NCBI GenBank assembly: GCA_003290165.1
Contig: QNQO01000590.1
Coordinates: 372,001 to 436,000, forward strand
Length of the DNA: 64,000 nt
Direction of reading: 5' to 3'
From: Berberis thunbergii
Lineage: Eukaryota > Streptophyta > Magnoliopsida > Ranunculales > Berberidaceae
The notes beneath the pieces were generated by a model that worked only from the letters and a program-made list of their open reading frames with translations, had not been told where the DNA came from and searched no databases. Below are positions 47,601 through 59,445 of the stretch, piece by piece; the stretch's first letter is position 1, and every line of letters starts with the position of its first letter. The position numbers and the translations under genes are program-made.

Positions 47601-49068
47601 AGGTTCGAGGGGCATGGAGCTTGGGGTCGATAAGATTGACGATCCAAGGAGGGAGTCCTTCTAGACAAGGGATGAATTTTTTTGTGAATAACAACAGAGA
47701 AGAAAGGGAGCTGTGAACAAATTCATTTGAGTTATTGATAGCTGTTGGAAGGTTGCTGACATCTGTGCTGTAGTAGGGACGAGTGTGAGTTTTTATTATT
47801 TGGTGTTATCAGGCCAAATATTTTAAGCCTAATAAAATGGTTGGGCTGGGTGCAGGTCCACGTGGGAAGACTTGATTAGATTTCTCTAGAAAAATGCCAT
47901 TGCTTGAAATGATTTTCTTGATCCAATTTACCTGCTTTAATATTCCAACACACTTTAATATTCCTTCCGTCCGTATATATCCTTTTTACAATTAGGTGCA
48001 TCTTATACCAAAATTTATTTGTGGTGGCCTCACCTTTGTGACATTTCAACATGGAACTATATGACGCACATTCAATAGTCAAAAAATAAGTTTTCATCGA
48101 GTATCAACGAAGGCCAAAATACCAAATGAAAATGCTGACAGTCTACCTTTTTCCTTGTGTCTGGCTATGTGCATCTCTTGCATAGATTTGGGTATTTATT
48201 TATTTTTATATTGCAACTATGTTTTTATTTTTTTATTGTTCATATGCTTTACAGGACAAAATCATCTTATCCTTTGGATTGAGATGGTGAATGTATAGTC
48301 TTACTAGTTTGTATATTATTATTAATTAATTATATATTTTTTTTATCAACAAGAAAAATATATGAATGGGTTGAGATAGTCAGGATGTTTTCTTTGATGA
48401 GACATCCTTTCACAAGTTCTGTTTATTTGATAAGTAGCCTTGGAAAGTAGGTTTGATTGAATTAGCATCTGTCCATTTCTACCCTCAAGTTGGAAACTTC
48501 TCTAGATTAAAGTATTTTATAAACCGCCTTTACAATTATAATGACTCAGAAGAGGTTGCTCTTTAGTGAAAGCTGATATTTATTACTCATTATTACGAAG
48601 ATTCTCACAAAAAATTTGGTTATGTGGTTTTGTTTGTTCAGACCAAAATGCTAAGTTACATATATATTCTCATCATGCTGTTAATATATCAGTTAGCTAA
48701 AATCATTTAATCGGGTATCATCTATGCTACTGCATTTAACTAAATGAGATATTTGTAAACTTATTTTTCAGAGTGAAGGTTCGACGATTTGGATTCCTAC
48801 TCCTGGTCGAGAAATCTCTGGTCTGCAACCTAACTCATTTTACAACCCCTCTCCTCACGCACAGCATGTAACTTATGCTCCCAGCCAGGCTGGCCATGGT
48901 GCCTATGCTGGAATGTATCACCCTGCACAAACAGTGGCAGCAGGAACTCCTCACCCACTGCTGCAACAGTCTCAAACCATGGCTGGACCTGTGGAAATGG
49001 TTGGACCTCCAAGTGGTCTGTATCAACAGCCTCAACGTGCTCAGATGAACTGGACTGGCAATTACTGA
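38697..49068 (+). CDS. GBF-interacting protein 1-like, 10 exons, intact
   Basis: Exons 38697-38862, 39884-39927, 41012-41117, 41244-41376, 41500-42149, 43093-43498, 43843-44146, 45367-45513, 45621-46094 and 48772-49068 join in phase to 2,727 nt, 908 residues. The N-terminus (MSGGGVSRVSIPKSVNKTI, then HSDEEIYAMLKECSMDPNET and DTFHEVKRKRDKRKE) is the DUF1296/UBA-like domain of GIP1 proteins. Next comes an RGG-like stretch (GRGGRGGRGI), a long Ser/Pro-rich low-complexity middle, and a conserved C-terminal part (KEWKPKP; ASQFKENNVYISGQQ; AGHGAYAGMYHPAQ; GLYQQPQRAQ). In Arabidopsis GIP1 is described as enhancing DNA binding of the G-box bZIP factor GBF3; for this paralogue that is inference. Intron 7 holds a LINE/5S insertion and intron 9 an L1 fragment; neither disturbs the exons. 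Confidence 0.93.
44359..45092 (+). mobile_element. RTE-type LINE fragment with inverted 5S/leader segment, 13-bp target duplication
   Basis: Flanked by CATTACCAACACT at 44346-44358 and 45093-45105. The right part (about 44580-45092, plus strand) is the C-terminal end of an RTE-type reverse transcriptase gene (VLCDRRMFARLKGK; VLYGSECWA; AEMRMLRWMCG; FGHVQRRP; ADPENLG), with stops at 44768 and about 44852. The left part is in opposite orientation. Read on the minus strand it starts with 5S-rRNA-like sequence (44575 down to 44481: GATCCCATCAGAACTCCGCA, GAGTAGTACTAGGATGGGTG). It continues into TCCCAAGCCCGGATAAAGG, which I recall from the 5' leader of plant RTE LINEs. A 5' inversion by twin priming fits. 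Confidence 0.82.
46560..46915 (-). mobile_element. L1-type LINE C-terminal fragment in GIP1-like intron 9
   Basis: The minus strand encodes SWHWFRVLLTTLWSIWKEMN, then GRIFKN, typical of the end of plant L1 reverse-transcriptase ORFs, and stops with TAA at 46659-46661. It is followed by about 100 bp of 3' UTR and a short A-rich tail. Severely 5'-truncated. Target duplication not seen. Confidence 0.75.
46916..48771. other. Rest of GIP1-like intron 9
   Basis: Includes a GC-richer block at about 47200-47870 that does not look like normal intron DNA and is probably another old insertion, but I recognise no domain. The remainder is AT-rich. Confidence 0.35.
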
Positions 49069-50830
49069 AAAGAAACTTTTTTTCAGATGTCTGCATTGAA
49101 AAAATTTACAAGTCGATTTTGAGAGTTAGGGAGGGGGACCCAAAAGGTGGAAGAAACGGAAAAAGAAAAAAAAAAAGGGAGGAAGAAAAGGCATACAGCA
49201 GTGGCCTAATTTAAAAATTGTAAATATTTACAAGATGGCCGGAAGAATGGAGGGAGATGTCTCTAATTGTTCTTGTTGGGGATGGGAAGGTAAAAATCCA
49301 CCTAGGACTGGTAATATTAGTTAGTTAAGGAAGGCATGTGCAGGTTTTTCCTGCTTGCTGCTGGTTTTGTGGTTTTACTCTCTTAGTTCTCTTGCCTTCT
49401 GACTTTACTGTTGAGTGTTAAAGCAAACAAAAAAAAACTGGATAATTTTCCTTTCTTTCATAACTATTTTTTCATTTGGGTCTCGAGGACATTGGAAGGT
49501 AAGATATGATCTGGTGGGGTTTTCTGTTTTCTTGCCATTATCTTACCTGTAAAGTAAATTTTGATAGTAAGAATTTATATTGTATTACACATTTAAACTT
49601 GTAATTTGCTGCAAAAGATTTAGAATTTCATTTGCTTCGGTACTGACAGATTACATGTACAGTGTCATCTGCTGATTAGTGACTGCAGGGATCTGTGGAG
49701 TCCAAAGGTAATGCATTCATTTGTCAAAAGTGAAAACGCATTAGCACATTCCTGCATGCCATATCCTTAGCTCATATTGCCATTTACTAGTAATTATGGT
49801 TCCCTCTCCATCACTGGAGCCTTCTGTTCTTTTCGATACCTTGTCATTGTTAAACTTGGTTGACGGCAAACCTTTATGGGCGAGCTGCTTGCATATTTTG
49901 CAGGTTTTTGTTTTTGGATTTGCCTTGGCTGATTCCAGAGAAATACAATTTTGTTTGTTTCGGTTGCTGGCTATATGTACATTGTCATCTACTGACCATT
50001 CTTAGTGACTACTCAAAGTTAATGCATTCATTTTTCACAAGTGTTTGTATGTAATTATTACTCTCACCCCAATCTGCTGTTAGATTTTGCATACATTTGA
50101 CATGTTTAAATTTGTTCGAGTGCAACGTCACTGGTATGAAGGGCTGCTTGGGATGTTATTAGACTGCTCGTAAAGCCCCTCTTAAAAGAAGCATTTTTCA
50201 TGTACCAAAACACTTACATTTATGGGAAGAATTTCTGACTAGTCTAAAACAGTGCATAATGATTATGTATTTGCCTGAAGCCTATCATAAGTAGCTTTGT
50301 ATTTAAAATTCCTAGCTCTTTATCATTGAATTTAAATGTACAGATTGTAGTTCCACAAGAATGAAAGCAACTAATTTCTTACTAAGATAGTGTATAACAT
50401 ATGGTTATCTATACTGTAAACTCTAAGGAAACCAAGTAAAAAAGCTGAGCTATAATGATTGTTCAACGCGAGCAGAGCATCTTGATCAGAAAGTTGTATG
50501 GCGATCTCTATGGAACCTGCTTGAGATAATGTCAAACTCTGAAATATCCATGAATTAGTTTAATACAACACTAGGTTTAACTCAAAAAGAGCTAACTTGT
50601 TTGTTATCCATCATTAGATTTTATGATCAATGGTGGAAGGGTGAGGTATGAATAAAAAAAAATAAAAAATAAATTGTAGGGTTTTATGTTGCACAATAGA
50701 ACTCACATGCTCAATGAGAAATGCAAATTTATGTACATTAATGCTTCCCTTGACAATACACAAGTTTTTTAAGAACTTTGTATATGATGGAATTGAGCTA
50801 TGACATCGAAAACATGAATTTTATTAGGGA
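49069..50830. other. GIP1-like 3' UTR and following intergenic DNA
   Basis: The first several hundred bases are probably 3' UTR. TGACAGATTACATGTACAGTGTCATCTGCTGA-like sequence near 49645 has a weaker echo near 49970 (TGTACATTGTCATCTACTGA), suggesting a diverged direct repeat. No gene seen. Confidence 0.4.
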
Positions 50831-51936
50831 AAATGATTTTTAGGACCTATTTTTTAACAAAATAGATAATTTAGATATCATAGTTGATGTAATGGATAAT
50901 TTGTGCTTAATTTTATACTTTTATGACTAACAATGATTGTTTTATTAACTCAGGTTAACCCATAAAGTTGTATGACATATTTACCATTCTAAACAAATAG
51001 AAAACCTAATTTAATAGTTTTATGACCAACAAGGACTACGGAAAAAAAACCTATGTTAATTTTTATTGAACGACCATTTTAGTTACTCTTTGTTATTAAC
51101 CAATAAGGACTACAAAATTTTTTTATTGTTATTAACCAATTTTAGTTACTCTTTGTTAGTTTTATTGACCAACAAGGACTACAAAAGAAAAAAAAAAACT
51201 ATGTTAATTATTATTGAACGACAATTTTAACAAGGACTGCAAAAAAAAATTTGCTTGTTGACTGACCTGAAAATAATGGACATCATATGATAAATCCTAA
51301 TTTTATTCAGGTTAGTGACAGACTAATGTTTTTTTTTCTACAGTCCTTGTTAAAATTTTTTGTTTAATAAAAATTAATGTAGGTTTTTTTTTTTTTTTTT
51401 CCTGTTGTCCTTGTTGGTCAATAACAAAAAGCAACTAAAATTGTCATTCAATAACAATTTTATATTATAAATCCTAATTTATTTTTAGGTCAGTGAACAT
51501 GCTAAATTTTTTTTTGTAGTCATTGTTAAAATTGTCGTTCAATAACAATTAACGTATAGTTTTTTTTTTGTTTTTTTTGTTTTTTTTGTTTTTTTTGTTT
51601 CTTGTAGTCATTGTTGATCAATAACACTAACAAAGAATAACTAAAATTGGTCAATAACAATTAACATATGTTTTTTCTTCTTCTTCTGTAGTCCTTGTTG
51701 GTCAATAACAAAGAGTGACTAAAATTGTCGTTCAATAACAATTAATGTAGGTTTTTTTTTATTTTTTTTCTTGTTGGTAATAAAACTATAAAATTAAGTT
51801 TTCTACTTTTTTAGGAGGGTAAAGATGTCATATAACCCGAGTTGATAAAAATGTTATTGTTAGTCATAAAAGTATAAAATTAGGTACAAATTAGTTATTA
51901 CATTGTGAGAAAATAGCCCCTAAAGGTCATTTTTCG
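50831..51936. mobile_element. Large AT-rich foldback element
   Basis: The left arm (for example TTTTATACTTTTATGACTAA near 50915) is the reverse complement of the right arm (TTAGTCATAAAAGTATAAAA near 51860). Outer parts TTTTTAGGACCTATTT and AAATAGCCCCTAAAGG also pair. The interior repeats GTCCTTGTTGGTCAATAACA and its complement several times, with a TTTTTTTTG tandem near 51560-51600. No coding capacity. Boundaries are approximate. Confidence 0.6.
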
Positions 51937-53157
51937 ATGTTAATATGAGTCTTCCTAAAGACTTTCAGAATGTTGGCATCTTAAACACTCTTCTTGGCTA
52001 ACATTTAAGGAAAAAGGGTTTTTGGTATAAAACTAGGGACACGATCATCATCCTTTGGTGCATAGCTAAAAGTATAATTAATCACTGTTTGAGATGGGTT
52101 GATTTTGATTGTAAGAGTATGAAATGTAGAGGGTAATATCCTTTTATAATTTTTAAATAATTGGAGGTCTTAAAATAAATTTATTTAGGAGTTTAAATAT
52201 AATTAATTAATTTTATAGGGGCTAATTTTAATTATAAAAGTTTAAGTATGGGACAATAGTATAGTAAAAATGTTTAATAATGTTTTTTATTTGAATGACG
52301 TAAAAATCCTTTTCACTTTTTATCTACTTTTGATTTTTTTTATAAATACTTTGGAATTGAAAAGGCAAAAGTGTAAAGAAAAATCAGGTTTAAGACAACC
52401 TTCATTATTCACTTGCGGGAGGTCTCATTATAACTATTTAGATGGATTGTTTCACAAAGTGTGTTAGAATTTTCATGCATGAGTTTGTCTAAATAGCGAG
52501 GAAGGGGGGAGGAAACCAGTGAGAGAGGGAGTGAAGCCGTTCACTCCCCTTTGAAGTGCTTGAAAGTGTCTCAAAATACGCATTGTCACACATCTCGAAG
52601 GGATGAACGGCTTCACCTCCCTCCTTCGCTGGTTCCCACGCCATTTAGAATTTCCCTACATGTAATTGTTGAGCACTTACACATATACACTCAAATCATA
52701 TAATTAATGTGACAAACTATTTCATTAGTTTACAATGATTTTCCAAATAAATAAAGTATTGTTACTTTGGAACTTGCAAAAGCAAATACAATTATTGAGA
52801 ATTTTTATAAACAATAATACTAATAACAATTGAGATATTAAAGCAAACCAAGAAACCTGAACTTATGCAAGTTCAACAAAATAATATGAATAATTAATCT
52901 AGTTGTTCATAATGTCGAAAATTTGAGGGTAAAAATGTATATATATGGTTATAGTTTGTCGCCCGAGCATGGACTTGCGACGAATTTAATTTGCTAATAT
53001 TGTTGTCTAATGTATATGACTTACTGATTTCAAGAATCTGCCAAGCCATAATGTATTCAAATTATCATATTAGCTCTAATCAAATTATCATATTAGCCTT
53101 AGCTGGTATTAGTCTAATCAAATTATCATATTAGCTCTACTATTTTCTGTTCATTTT
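51600..53157. repeat. 1.5-kb direct duplication, copy 1
   Basis: From CTTGTAGTCATTGTTGAT to ATTAGCTCTACTATTTTCTG; repeated at 53316-54861. It contains the right arm of the foldback element and a GC-rich hairpin element. The open frame at 52270 occurs in both copies but has no recognisable domain. Confidence 0.85.
52488..52650. mobile_element. GC-rich hairpin element, copy 5
   Basis: TCTAAATAGCGAGGAAGG and GTTCCCACGCCATTTAGAA form the ends. GGGAGTGAAGCCGTTCACTC pairs with GATGAACGGCTTCACCTCCC. The centre has the ACACATCTCGAAGGG core shared with the other copies. Confidence 0.75.
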
Positions 53158-53315
53158 TGAATAACTTGACATGTTTAGACTTGTGTAAGCCATAAATCTT
53201 ACCGGTATTAAAGAGATATAGGCATATTTTGCTTGGCTTTGCTTGGTATTGAAGAGATTAGAGCATTGGTTTCTCATACAGGTTGGTATTGAAGGGATTA
53301 GAGTTTTTTTTTTCT

Positions 53316-54861
53316 TGTAGTCATTGTTGATTAATAACACTAACAAAGAATAACTAAAATTTGTCAATAACAATTAACATAGATTTTTTTTTCCTTCTGT
53401 AGTCCTTGTTGGTCAATAACAAAGAGTGACTAAAATTGTCGTTCAATAACAATTAATGTAGTTTTTCTTTTATTGTTGGTAATAAAACTATAAAATTAAG
53501 TTTTCTATCTGTTTAGGAGGGTAAAGATGTCATATAACCCGAGTTGATAAAAATGTCATTGTTAGTCATAAGAGTATAAAATTAGGCACAAATTAGTTAT
53601 TACATTGTGAAAAATAGCCCCTAAAGGTCATTTTCCGATGTTAATATGAGTCTTACTAAAGACTTCCAAAATGTTGGCATCTTAAACACTCTTCTTGGCT
53701 AACATTTAAGGAAAGAGGATTTTTGGTATAAAACTAGGGACACGATCATCATCCTTTGGTGCATAGCTAAAAGTATAATTAATTACTGTTTGAGATGGGC
53801 TGATTTTGATTGTAATAATATGAAATGTAGAGGGTAATATCCTTTTATAATTTTTAAATAATTGGAGGTCTTAAAATAAATTTCTTTAGGAGTTTAAATA
53901 TAATTAATTAATTTTACAGGAGCTGATTTTAATTATAAAAGTTTAAGTATGGGACAGTAGTATAGTAAAAATGTTTAATAATGTTTTTTATTTGAATAAC
54001 GTAAACACCCTTTTTCACTTTTTATCTACTTTTGATTTTTTTTTTATAAATACCTTGGAGTTGAAAAGGCAAAAGTGTAAAGGAAAATCAGGTTTAAGGC
54101 GACCTTCATTATTCACTTGCGGGAGGTCTCGTTATAACTATTTAGATGGATTGTTTCACAAAGTGTGTTAGAATTTTCATGTATGGGTTTGTCTAAACAG
54201 CGAGGAAGGGGCGAGGAAACCAGTGAGGGAGGGAGTGAAGCCGTTCATTTTCCTTCGAAGTACGTGAAAGTGTCTCAAGATACGCATTGTCACACATTTC
54301 AAGGAGATGAACGGCTTCACCTCCCTCCCTCGCTGATTCCCACGCCATTTAGAATTTCCCTACATGTAATTGTTGAGCACTTACACATACACACTCAAAT
54401 CATATAATTAATGTGACAAACTATTTCATTAGTTTACAATGATTTTCCAATATAAATAAAGTATTGTTACTTTGGAACTTGCAAAAGCAAATACAATTAT
54501 TGAGAATTTTTATAAACAATAATACTAATAACAATTGAGATATTAGAGCAAACCAAGAAACCTGAACTTATGCAAGTTCAACAAAATAATATGAATAATT
54601 AATCTAGTTGTTCATAATGTCGAAAATTTGAGGGTAAAAATGTATATATATGGTTATAATTTGTCGACTGAGCATGGACTCGCGACGAATTTAATTTGTT
54701 AATATTGTTGGCTAATGTATCTGACTTACTGATTTCAAGAATCTGCGAAGCCATAATGTAATCAAATTATCATATTAGCTCTAATCAAATTATCATATTA
54801 GCCTTAGCTGGTATTAATCTAATCAAATTATCATATTAGCTCTACTATTTTCTGTTCATTT
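53316..54861. repeat. 1.5-kb direct duplication, copy 2
   Basis: Collinear with 51600-53157 with scattered substitutions and small indels. Both copies end with repeated AATCAAATTATCATATTAGC units. Confidence 0.85.
54192..54354. mobile_element. GC-rich hairpin element, copy 6
   Basis: Duplicate of the 52488 hairpin, carried along inside the 1.5-kb duplication, with a few changes (TCTAAACAGCGAGGAAGG; GATTCCCACGCCATTTAGA). Confidence 0.75.
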
Positions 54862-55623
54862 TTATTCAGGTTGGTTTGAGATTAGAACTCATTGAGATGT
54901 TATTAGATTTACTATAGCGACACATAGTCCATCGATTTGAATCTTGTTTTGACATGATTCTTTTTTAAACTCCTTAATTTGTAATATTTTTCTCTTCAAA
55001 TATTAAGATTTCTAATATTTTTTTGTAAAGATGTCACAGGCAGATTCTTGAATTCAGTTTTCATTATAGTAACTTCTATATTATATTTGTTTAACTTGTA
55101 GTCTTCAAATTTTATGTAATTGATAATGTGCAACATCAAAACCTGTTCATGAAGTGTTTTCTACAATTTTTTCTTTGAAAGTTACTGTTGATTCTACAAT
55201 TTTGTTCTCTACTTGGATGTTCCAATGCTTGTTCATTCTAGCATGCTTGTGACTAATTGGGAGTTTAATCTCTTAATTGTTAAAATTTTGTAACATAGAC
55301 TGCAATTAAATTGTTTAGGTATGGATTATTTTATGAATTTCATAGAATTTCTGATGTCGTTTGTTGTTGACTTGTATCGACTTTCTTAGGAACCTAATTA
55401 ATACATTAATATCATTCAGCATTCGGCAGCTAGAAGATGATCCCGATGCTTCAAAATTCCCAGAACTTATTCTCTTTGATGTTATCGTCCATGACAATAC
55501 CTCTGTGTGCTTTCTGGCTTGAGTCACACAGATGGGGAACAGAATAATAAGCTAATGAAAAAAATTTGGTTGGATAAAACTTGTAACATTAACTGTGTAA
55601 TCCATTGAGTTAATCGACTGATG
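54862..55623. other. Gene-less stretch upstream of the PADRE gene
   Basis: AT-rich DNA. I see no supportable gene. Confidence 0.4.
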
Positions 55624-55675
55624 GAGATTTATAAAAAGGAAGCAGGCCCGAGATTTATAAAAAGGAAGTAGGCCG
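55624..55675 (+). promoter_or_regulatory. Tandemly duplicated TATA-box unit
   Basis: GAGATTTATAAAAAGGAAGC and GAGATTTATAAAAAGGAAGT occur 26 bp apart, each with a strong TTTATAAAAA core, 44-96 bp before the ATG of the PADRE gene. Confidence 0.6.
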
Positions 55676-55719
55676 AGCATGTCAACGGTAATAACTACAA
55701 CCTTCAGAGCGAAAGCAAT

Positions 55720-56385
55720 ATGCTTTACAAGCTGTTCAATATCCGTAAACTGCCCACTCCATTCTCTAGTCGAACATCTAAGAAGTCTTCCAATCCGGTT
55801 GTTGTTCCAACAGTGGCAACCATAGCAGGATCATCGCGTGTGAAGATTGTTCATGCAGGAGGCATCGTGGAGTGCTACTATATGCCAATTCCTGCAGCTA
55901 GGGTAATGGAGAAGTACCCATCATTCTTATTGGCTCGACCAGAGGTATTTAGGAGACCATGGGATTCACTAGTCCGTCCTGATGAGATTCTGATGCCTGG
56001 TGAGAGGTTCTATGTTGTTCCAAGCCATACAGTGCAAAAGCTTCGACGTAAAATCCAGCAACCTGTTACTGACCTTTCCTCTTCTAGTTTCTCCTTTGAT
56101 TCCAAGTCCACAAGTAGTATGTCTAGTCTACATGTTTCAGAAAAAAGCAAGAATGAATTTTCAACTGATTCCATTGCTTCTCAGCACAAAGTTAAGGTTG
56201 CAAGACAGGGTTGTATCCAGAATTCCTTATTGTCTAAGCCTCCTAGCCACCCAAACACCCTAGGGAGCCAACGCGCTAGGACACCAGGGAAGAAAAAGAA
56301 GAAGACCAAGAAGATGGTGATCTGGAATCCAACGTTGACAGCAATACGTGAGGCATCACCAGCTCGATTTGCTGATGATGATTGA
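55720..56385 (+). CDS. PADRE (DUF4228) domain protein
   Basis: A single-exon 221-residue protein. Residues about 40-110 (VKIVHAGGIVECYYMPIPAA, then MEKYPSFLLARPEVFRRPWD and the ERFYVVP strand) form a typical DUF4228/PADRE domain, known from plant proteins induced by pathogens and abiotic stress. The C-terminal half is Ser-rich and disordered, with a basic KKKKKTKKM tract that could be a nuclear signal (inference). No signal peptide. MLYKLFNIRK is an unusual start for the family, where a myristoylated MGN-type start is common, so another localisation is likely. The frame is intact and the TATA boxes lie just upstream. Biochemical function of the family is not established. Confidence 0.85.
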   Translation: MLYKLFNIRKLPTPFSSRTSKKSSNPVVVPTVATIAGSSRVKIVHAGGIVECYYMPIPAARVMEKYPSFLLARPEVFRRPWDSLVRPDEILMPGERFYVVPSHTVQKLRRKIQQPVTDLSSSSFSFDSKSTSSMSSLHVSEKSKNEFSTDSIASQHKVKVARQGCIQNSLLSKPPSHPNTLGSQRARTPGKKKKKTKKMVIWNPTLTAIREASPARFADDD

Positions 56386-56803
56386 CAACCATAATGCACT
56401 GTCGTGTATTGTTTTCGTGATGGTTTTATACATGATTTCTTGCTCATACAATACCTATACCATTCATTTATGTACTAAGATTTTATTGTTGGATGTCAAA
56501 TAAATACAACAGGTCGAAAGGGTATTCCATTTTTGTTTCATTCCACAGGGTTCAAGTCTTTCTAACGTTCACCGAACATTTGAGTTTTTTTGTTATAAAA
56601 TCTTGTTAAGTATGTTAAACAAGAAGCTTTGAGTGTAATTCACAGGTTTTTTTGGTTGAATAAAGTGTTTTTTCGAGTCTCATTTGTATACAAGTTTCCT
56701 TCTCAGTGCAAAAATGGAATAAATTTGGTAAAAAATCAATGAGAGAATCCATTCATTCTCTGCATTTCTATCCATATCACTCAAAACACCTACACAAATG
56801 TTA
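56386..56803. other. Convergent 3' ends
   Basis: 3' UTRs of the plus-strand PADRE gene and the minus-strand transporter. No separate gene. Confidence 0.5.
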
Positions 56804-59382
56804 TCAGACATTTTCTGTGGTAGTAGCTTTTGTATCTGGCTTTTCAGCGTTGTCTATAACCTCACTTTTAGGTTTTAAACTGAATGAGTTCTGCTTTGGT
56901 AGCTTACTTGCTGACTCCTTCGACTCTTTTATGTTGAGAGAGGTATAGATCGACATTCCACCAAGAGCAACAAAAGCGCCACCTATACTCAACATCCCCG
57001 GATCAGAGTTGAACATCAAGTAACCACCAAGCAACAGGACACAAGTTTTGAATTGACCTAAAACTACGTGTGAGGTTGCTGATGTCGCACTGCAGGGAGG
57101 ATAACAGCACCAAACTGTCAGAATAATATATGATTAGGCCTGTTTTACATGTACATAGATTTTTTGATTAGGTTATACTTGACATCTACATCGATTACAG
57201 GAACCTAATATAAAGCTTCTGAGCTTAATTACTTCTTGATAGTAGAAAAAATTGATTCTATATGAGATTTGGAGAAAACTGGAGATAGAAAAACGGATCC
57301 TTACCCGAGAACTAAAGCTCCAGACCACTGAAGAAGGAATCCAAGAGCAGCTGATATAATAATTGCTGAAGTGCTATTGAAATCCCAGTTGAAGGCAAAC
57401 ATCCCTGGAGGGTCCAGCCATGGCATTAAGGCTACCAAGAAAAAAATAGTTATGGGGGTAGTCTTCCACATCAACCTACACAGTATTCATTTTCAATTAG
57501 ATTATAGATTAACATGACTAGTACCGAGTTAAAGAAAAGGATCGCTAATAGATTATACATACGCAAGAGAGGTCCAATTGCCTTTTTGTTGCAGATCAGA
57601 CCAGAGAATTTTGTTGATAGCACTTGGGACTATCCATGCTAATGCAACACATGCACCAAAGAAATTAAATTCTAGATCCGTGACCGTTGCCACTGCCACG
57701 CCTATAGATACAACGGCAAGAGCTAGAACCTGCAGATCCTCAAGCAAAAAATTTCATGTTATTGTTAGGTGCAAAAATCGAAATAAAAGTCTCTAACGTA
57801 GAGAGAGTTCAACACTTACCTTCTTAAAAGAAACCTTTTTTCTGAAGAGAATGAACTCTGCAAAAACAATTGTTGGAGTGACAGCTATCTTGGCCATCTG
57901 ATAGAACCCGACACTGTCGAAGAAAATAACAAAAAGTGAATTATGTGGGGGCTAAATTTTTCTGTCATACTACTACCATATCAAAGAAAACTACTATCTT
58001 ACCTATTGTGCTTTAAGCTAATGTTAGCAAGGCCAGTAGAGAAAGCCATGACAGCACCTAAAGCAAAGAGAGAAGAGAAAGGCGTGGACTTGGAAGGAGG
58101 AGAGACGGGAAGCAATGACAATGCCCTGAAGATGGCAAGTAGAATCCAAGCAGAAGCGTAATGGATCAATGTGAGGAAAATTGGAAAATTAAACCCAACC
58201 TTCCCCATCACCTGTAAAGCAATTCAATTTCAATGCATGGAAGTGAATCAAACTTATAAGACAAAGTAACATATCAAAGGTGTCAAAGGAGCTCAGAAGT
58301 TAGAACTATGAAACACTGCCCCTAAGTATCCAACACACGTAAATCCAATGTGAGGAAGTATGATTACCAACTTGTTTGCAAGAATTATCCCAACAGAGAC
58401 CATGAAATTGAATGTCATTGCCACAGTCGGTCCACAGAACCGTTGCTGCTGACGCTTAGCTCCTTCCGACGTTCTAAGCTCATTGAAGAGAGAACCACGG
58501 ATTTCCTCCAATGCTCGGCCTGGTATTTTGAAGGGAAAGATTTATAAGTGAATCACTAACTTTTTTTTCCCCAGTAAAAACACATCCATCTTCAAATAAC
58601 AGAAAATATGTTCCTATACTAAATGTGAGAAACAAATTCATATCAACAATGCTCCCCAACCAACCCTAAAATCAACCCAAACTATAATATGATGCAGAAG
58701 AGGACCTCATTGGATCATTTTTGATCCTCAAGTAACGAAACGAGTCATTAAGAAACTATACCTAAAAAAATCCTCAAATAAGGTCATAATTTAACAATAA
58801 GAACAAAGCTACAATCATCTATTATTCAAAATGCATCAATTTTTAACCTTAAAATCTGCAATGACATCCATCAAGGGATCCACAAGACCACAATGCAATT
58901 GCCATTTCAAAAGAAAAAAAAAAGGCTTCAATTTACAGCTCCTTTAAACATCATTTATACTTAACAACAACTTGAAGAACACACAATGTGCTTCAAAAAA
59001 AAAAAAAACTCCAATAAACAATAATTTTATAAACCCAATACTCTGATCAGACATACACAACAAATGGAAGAACATAATGAATCCTACAACCATTAAAGAA
59101 AAAACATTGAAAAAAAAAAAAAAAAAAAAACACATACATACCCATTGAGCTAATATTTCGAACAAATTGCATTGAGATATGAAACAAACTAAAATTTTTT
59201 TCTTCTTCATATTAAACAAAAATATCAACAAATCAAAACATATAAATGCACCCACCCCATTAACAAAAAAAAAAAAAAAAAATTGAGATGAAACCAAACC
59301 AACCTGTAGTTCCTGCATCACTATCTTTGCGTTTGATGAACCTCCTACCATCTTTCCCAAACACCAAATCCAACCACCCCAT
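56804..59382 (-). CDS. TPT/nucleotide-sugar-type transporter, 7 exons, intact
   Basis: Exons 59304-59382, 58368-58519, 58003-58211, 57820-57913, 57563-57729, 57305-57475 and 56804-57089, all GT-AG, join in phase to 1,158 nt, 385 residues. It starts MGWLDLVFGKDGRRFIKRK, followed by a cytosolic helix (ALEEIRGSLFNELRTSEGAK). Then come about ten hydrophobic segments of the drug/metabolite (TPT/EamA) fold, with family-like motifs GPTVAMTFNFMVSVGIILAN, LKHNSVGFYQMAKIAVTPT, FFGACVALAWIVPSAINKIL, and GATSATSHVVLGQFKTCVLL near the end. The C-tail is hydrophilic. It most resembles plant Golgi members annotated as nucleotide-sugar uncharacterised transporters; the substrate cannot be read from sequence. 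Known UXT and URGT transporters start differently. Confidence 0.88.
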
Positions 59383-59414
59383 TTTATTTTCTTCCCAACA
59401 AAAGCATCACAGAA

Positions 59415-59445
<31 letters not shown>

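Noticed and set aside
47365..47716. Overlapping open frames on both strands in GIP1-like intron 9
   Set aside because: No domain recognised and opposite-strand frames overlap; probably an old insertion.
58944..59360. 138-codon minus-strand frame overlapping transporter exon 1
   Set aside because: Mostly translated poly-A/T intron; the real exon 1 uses another frame with a proper donor at 59303.
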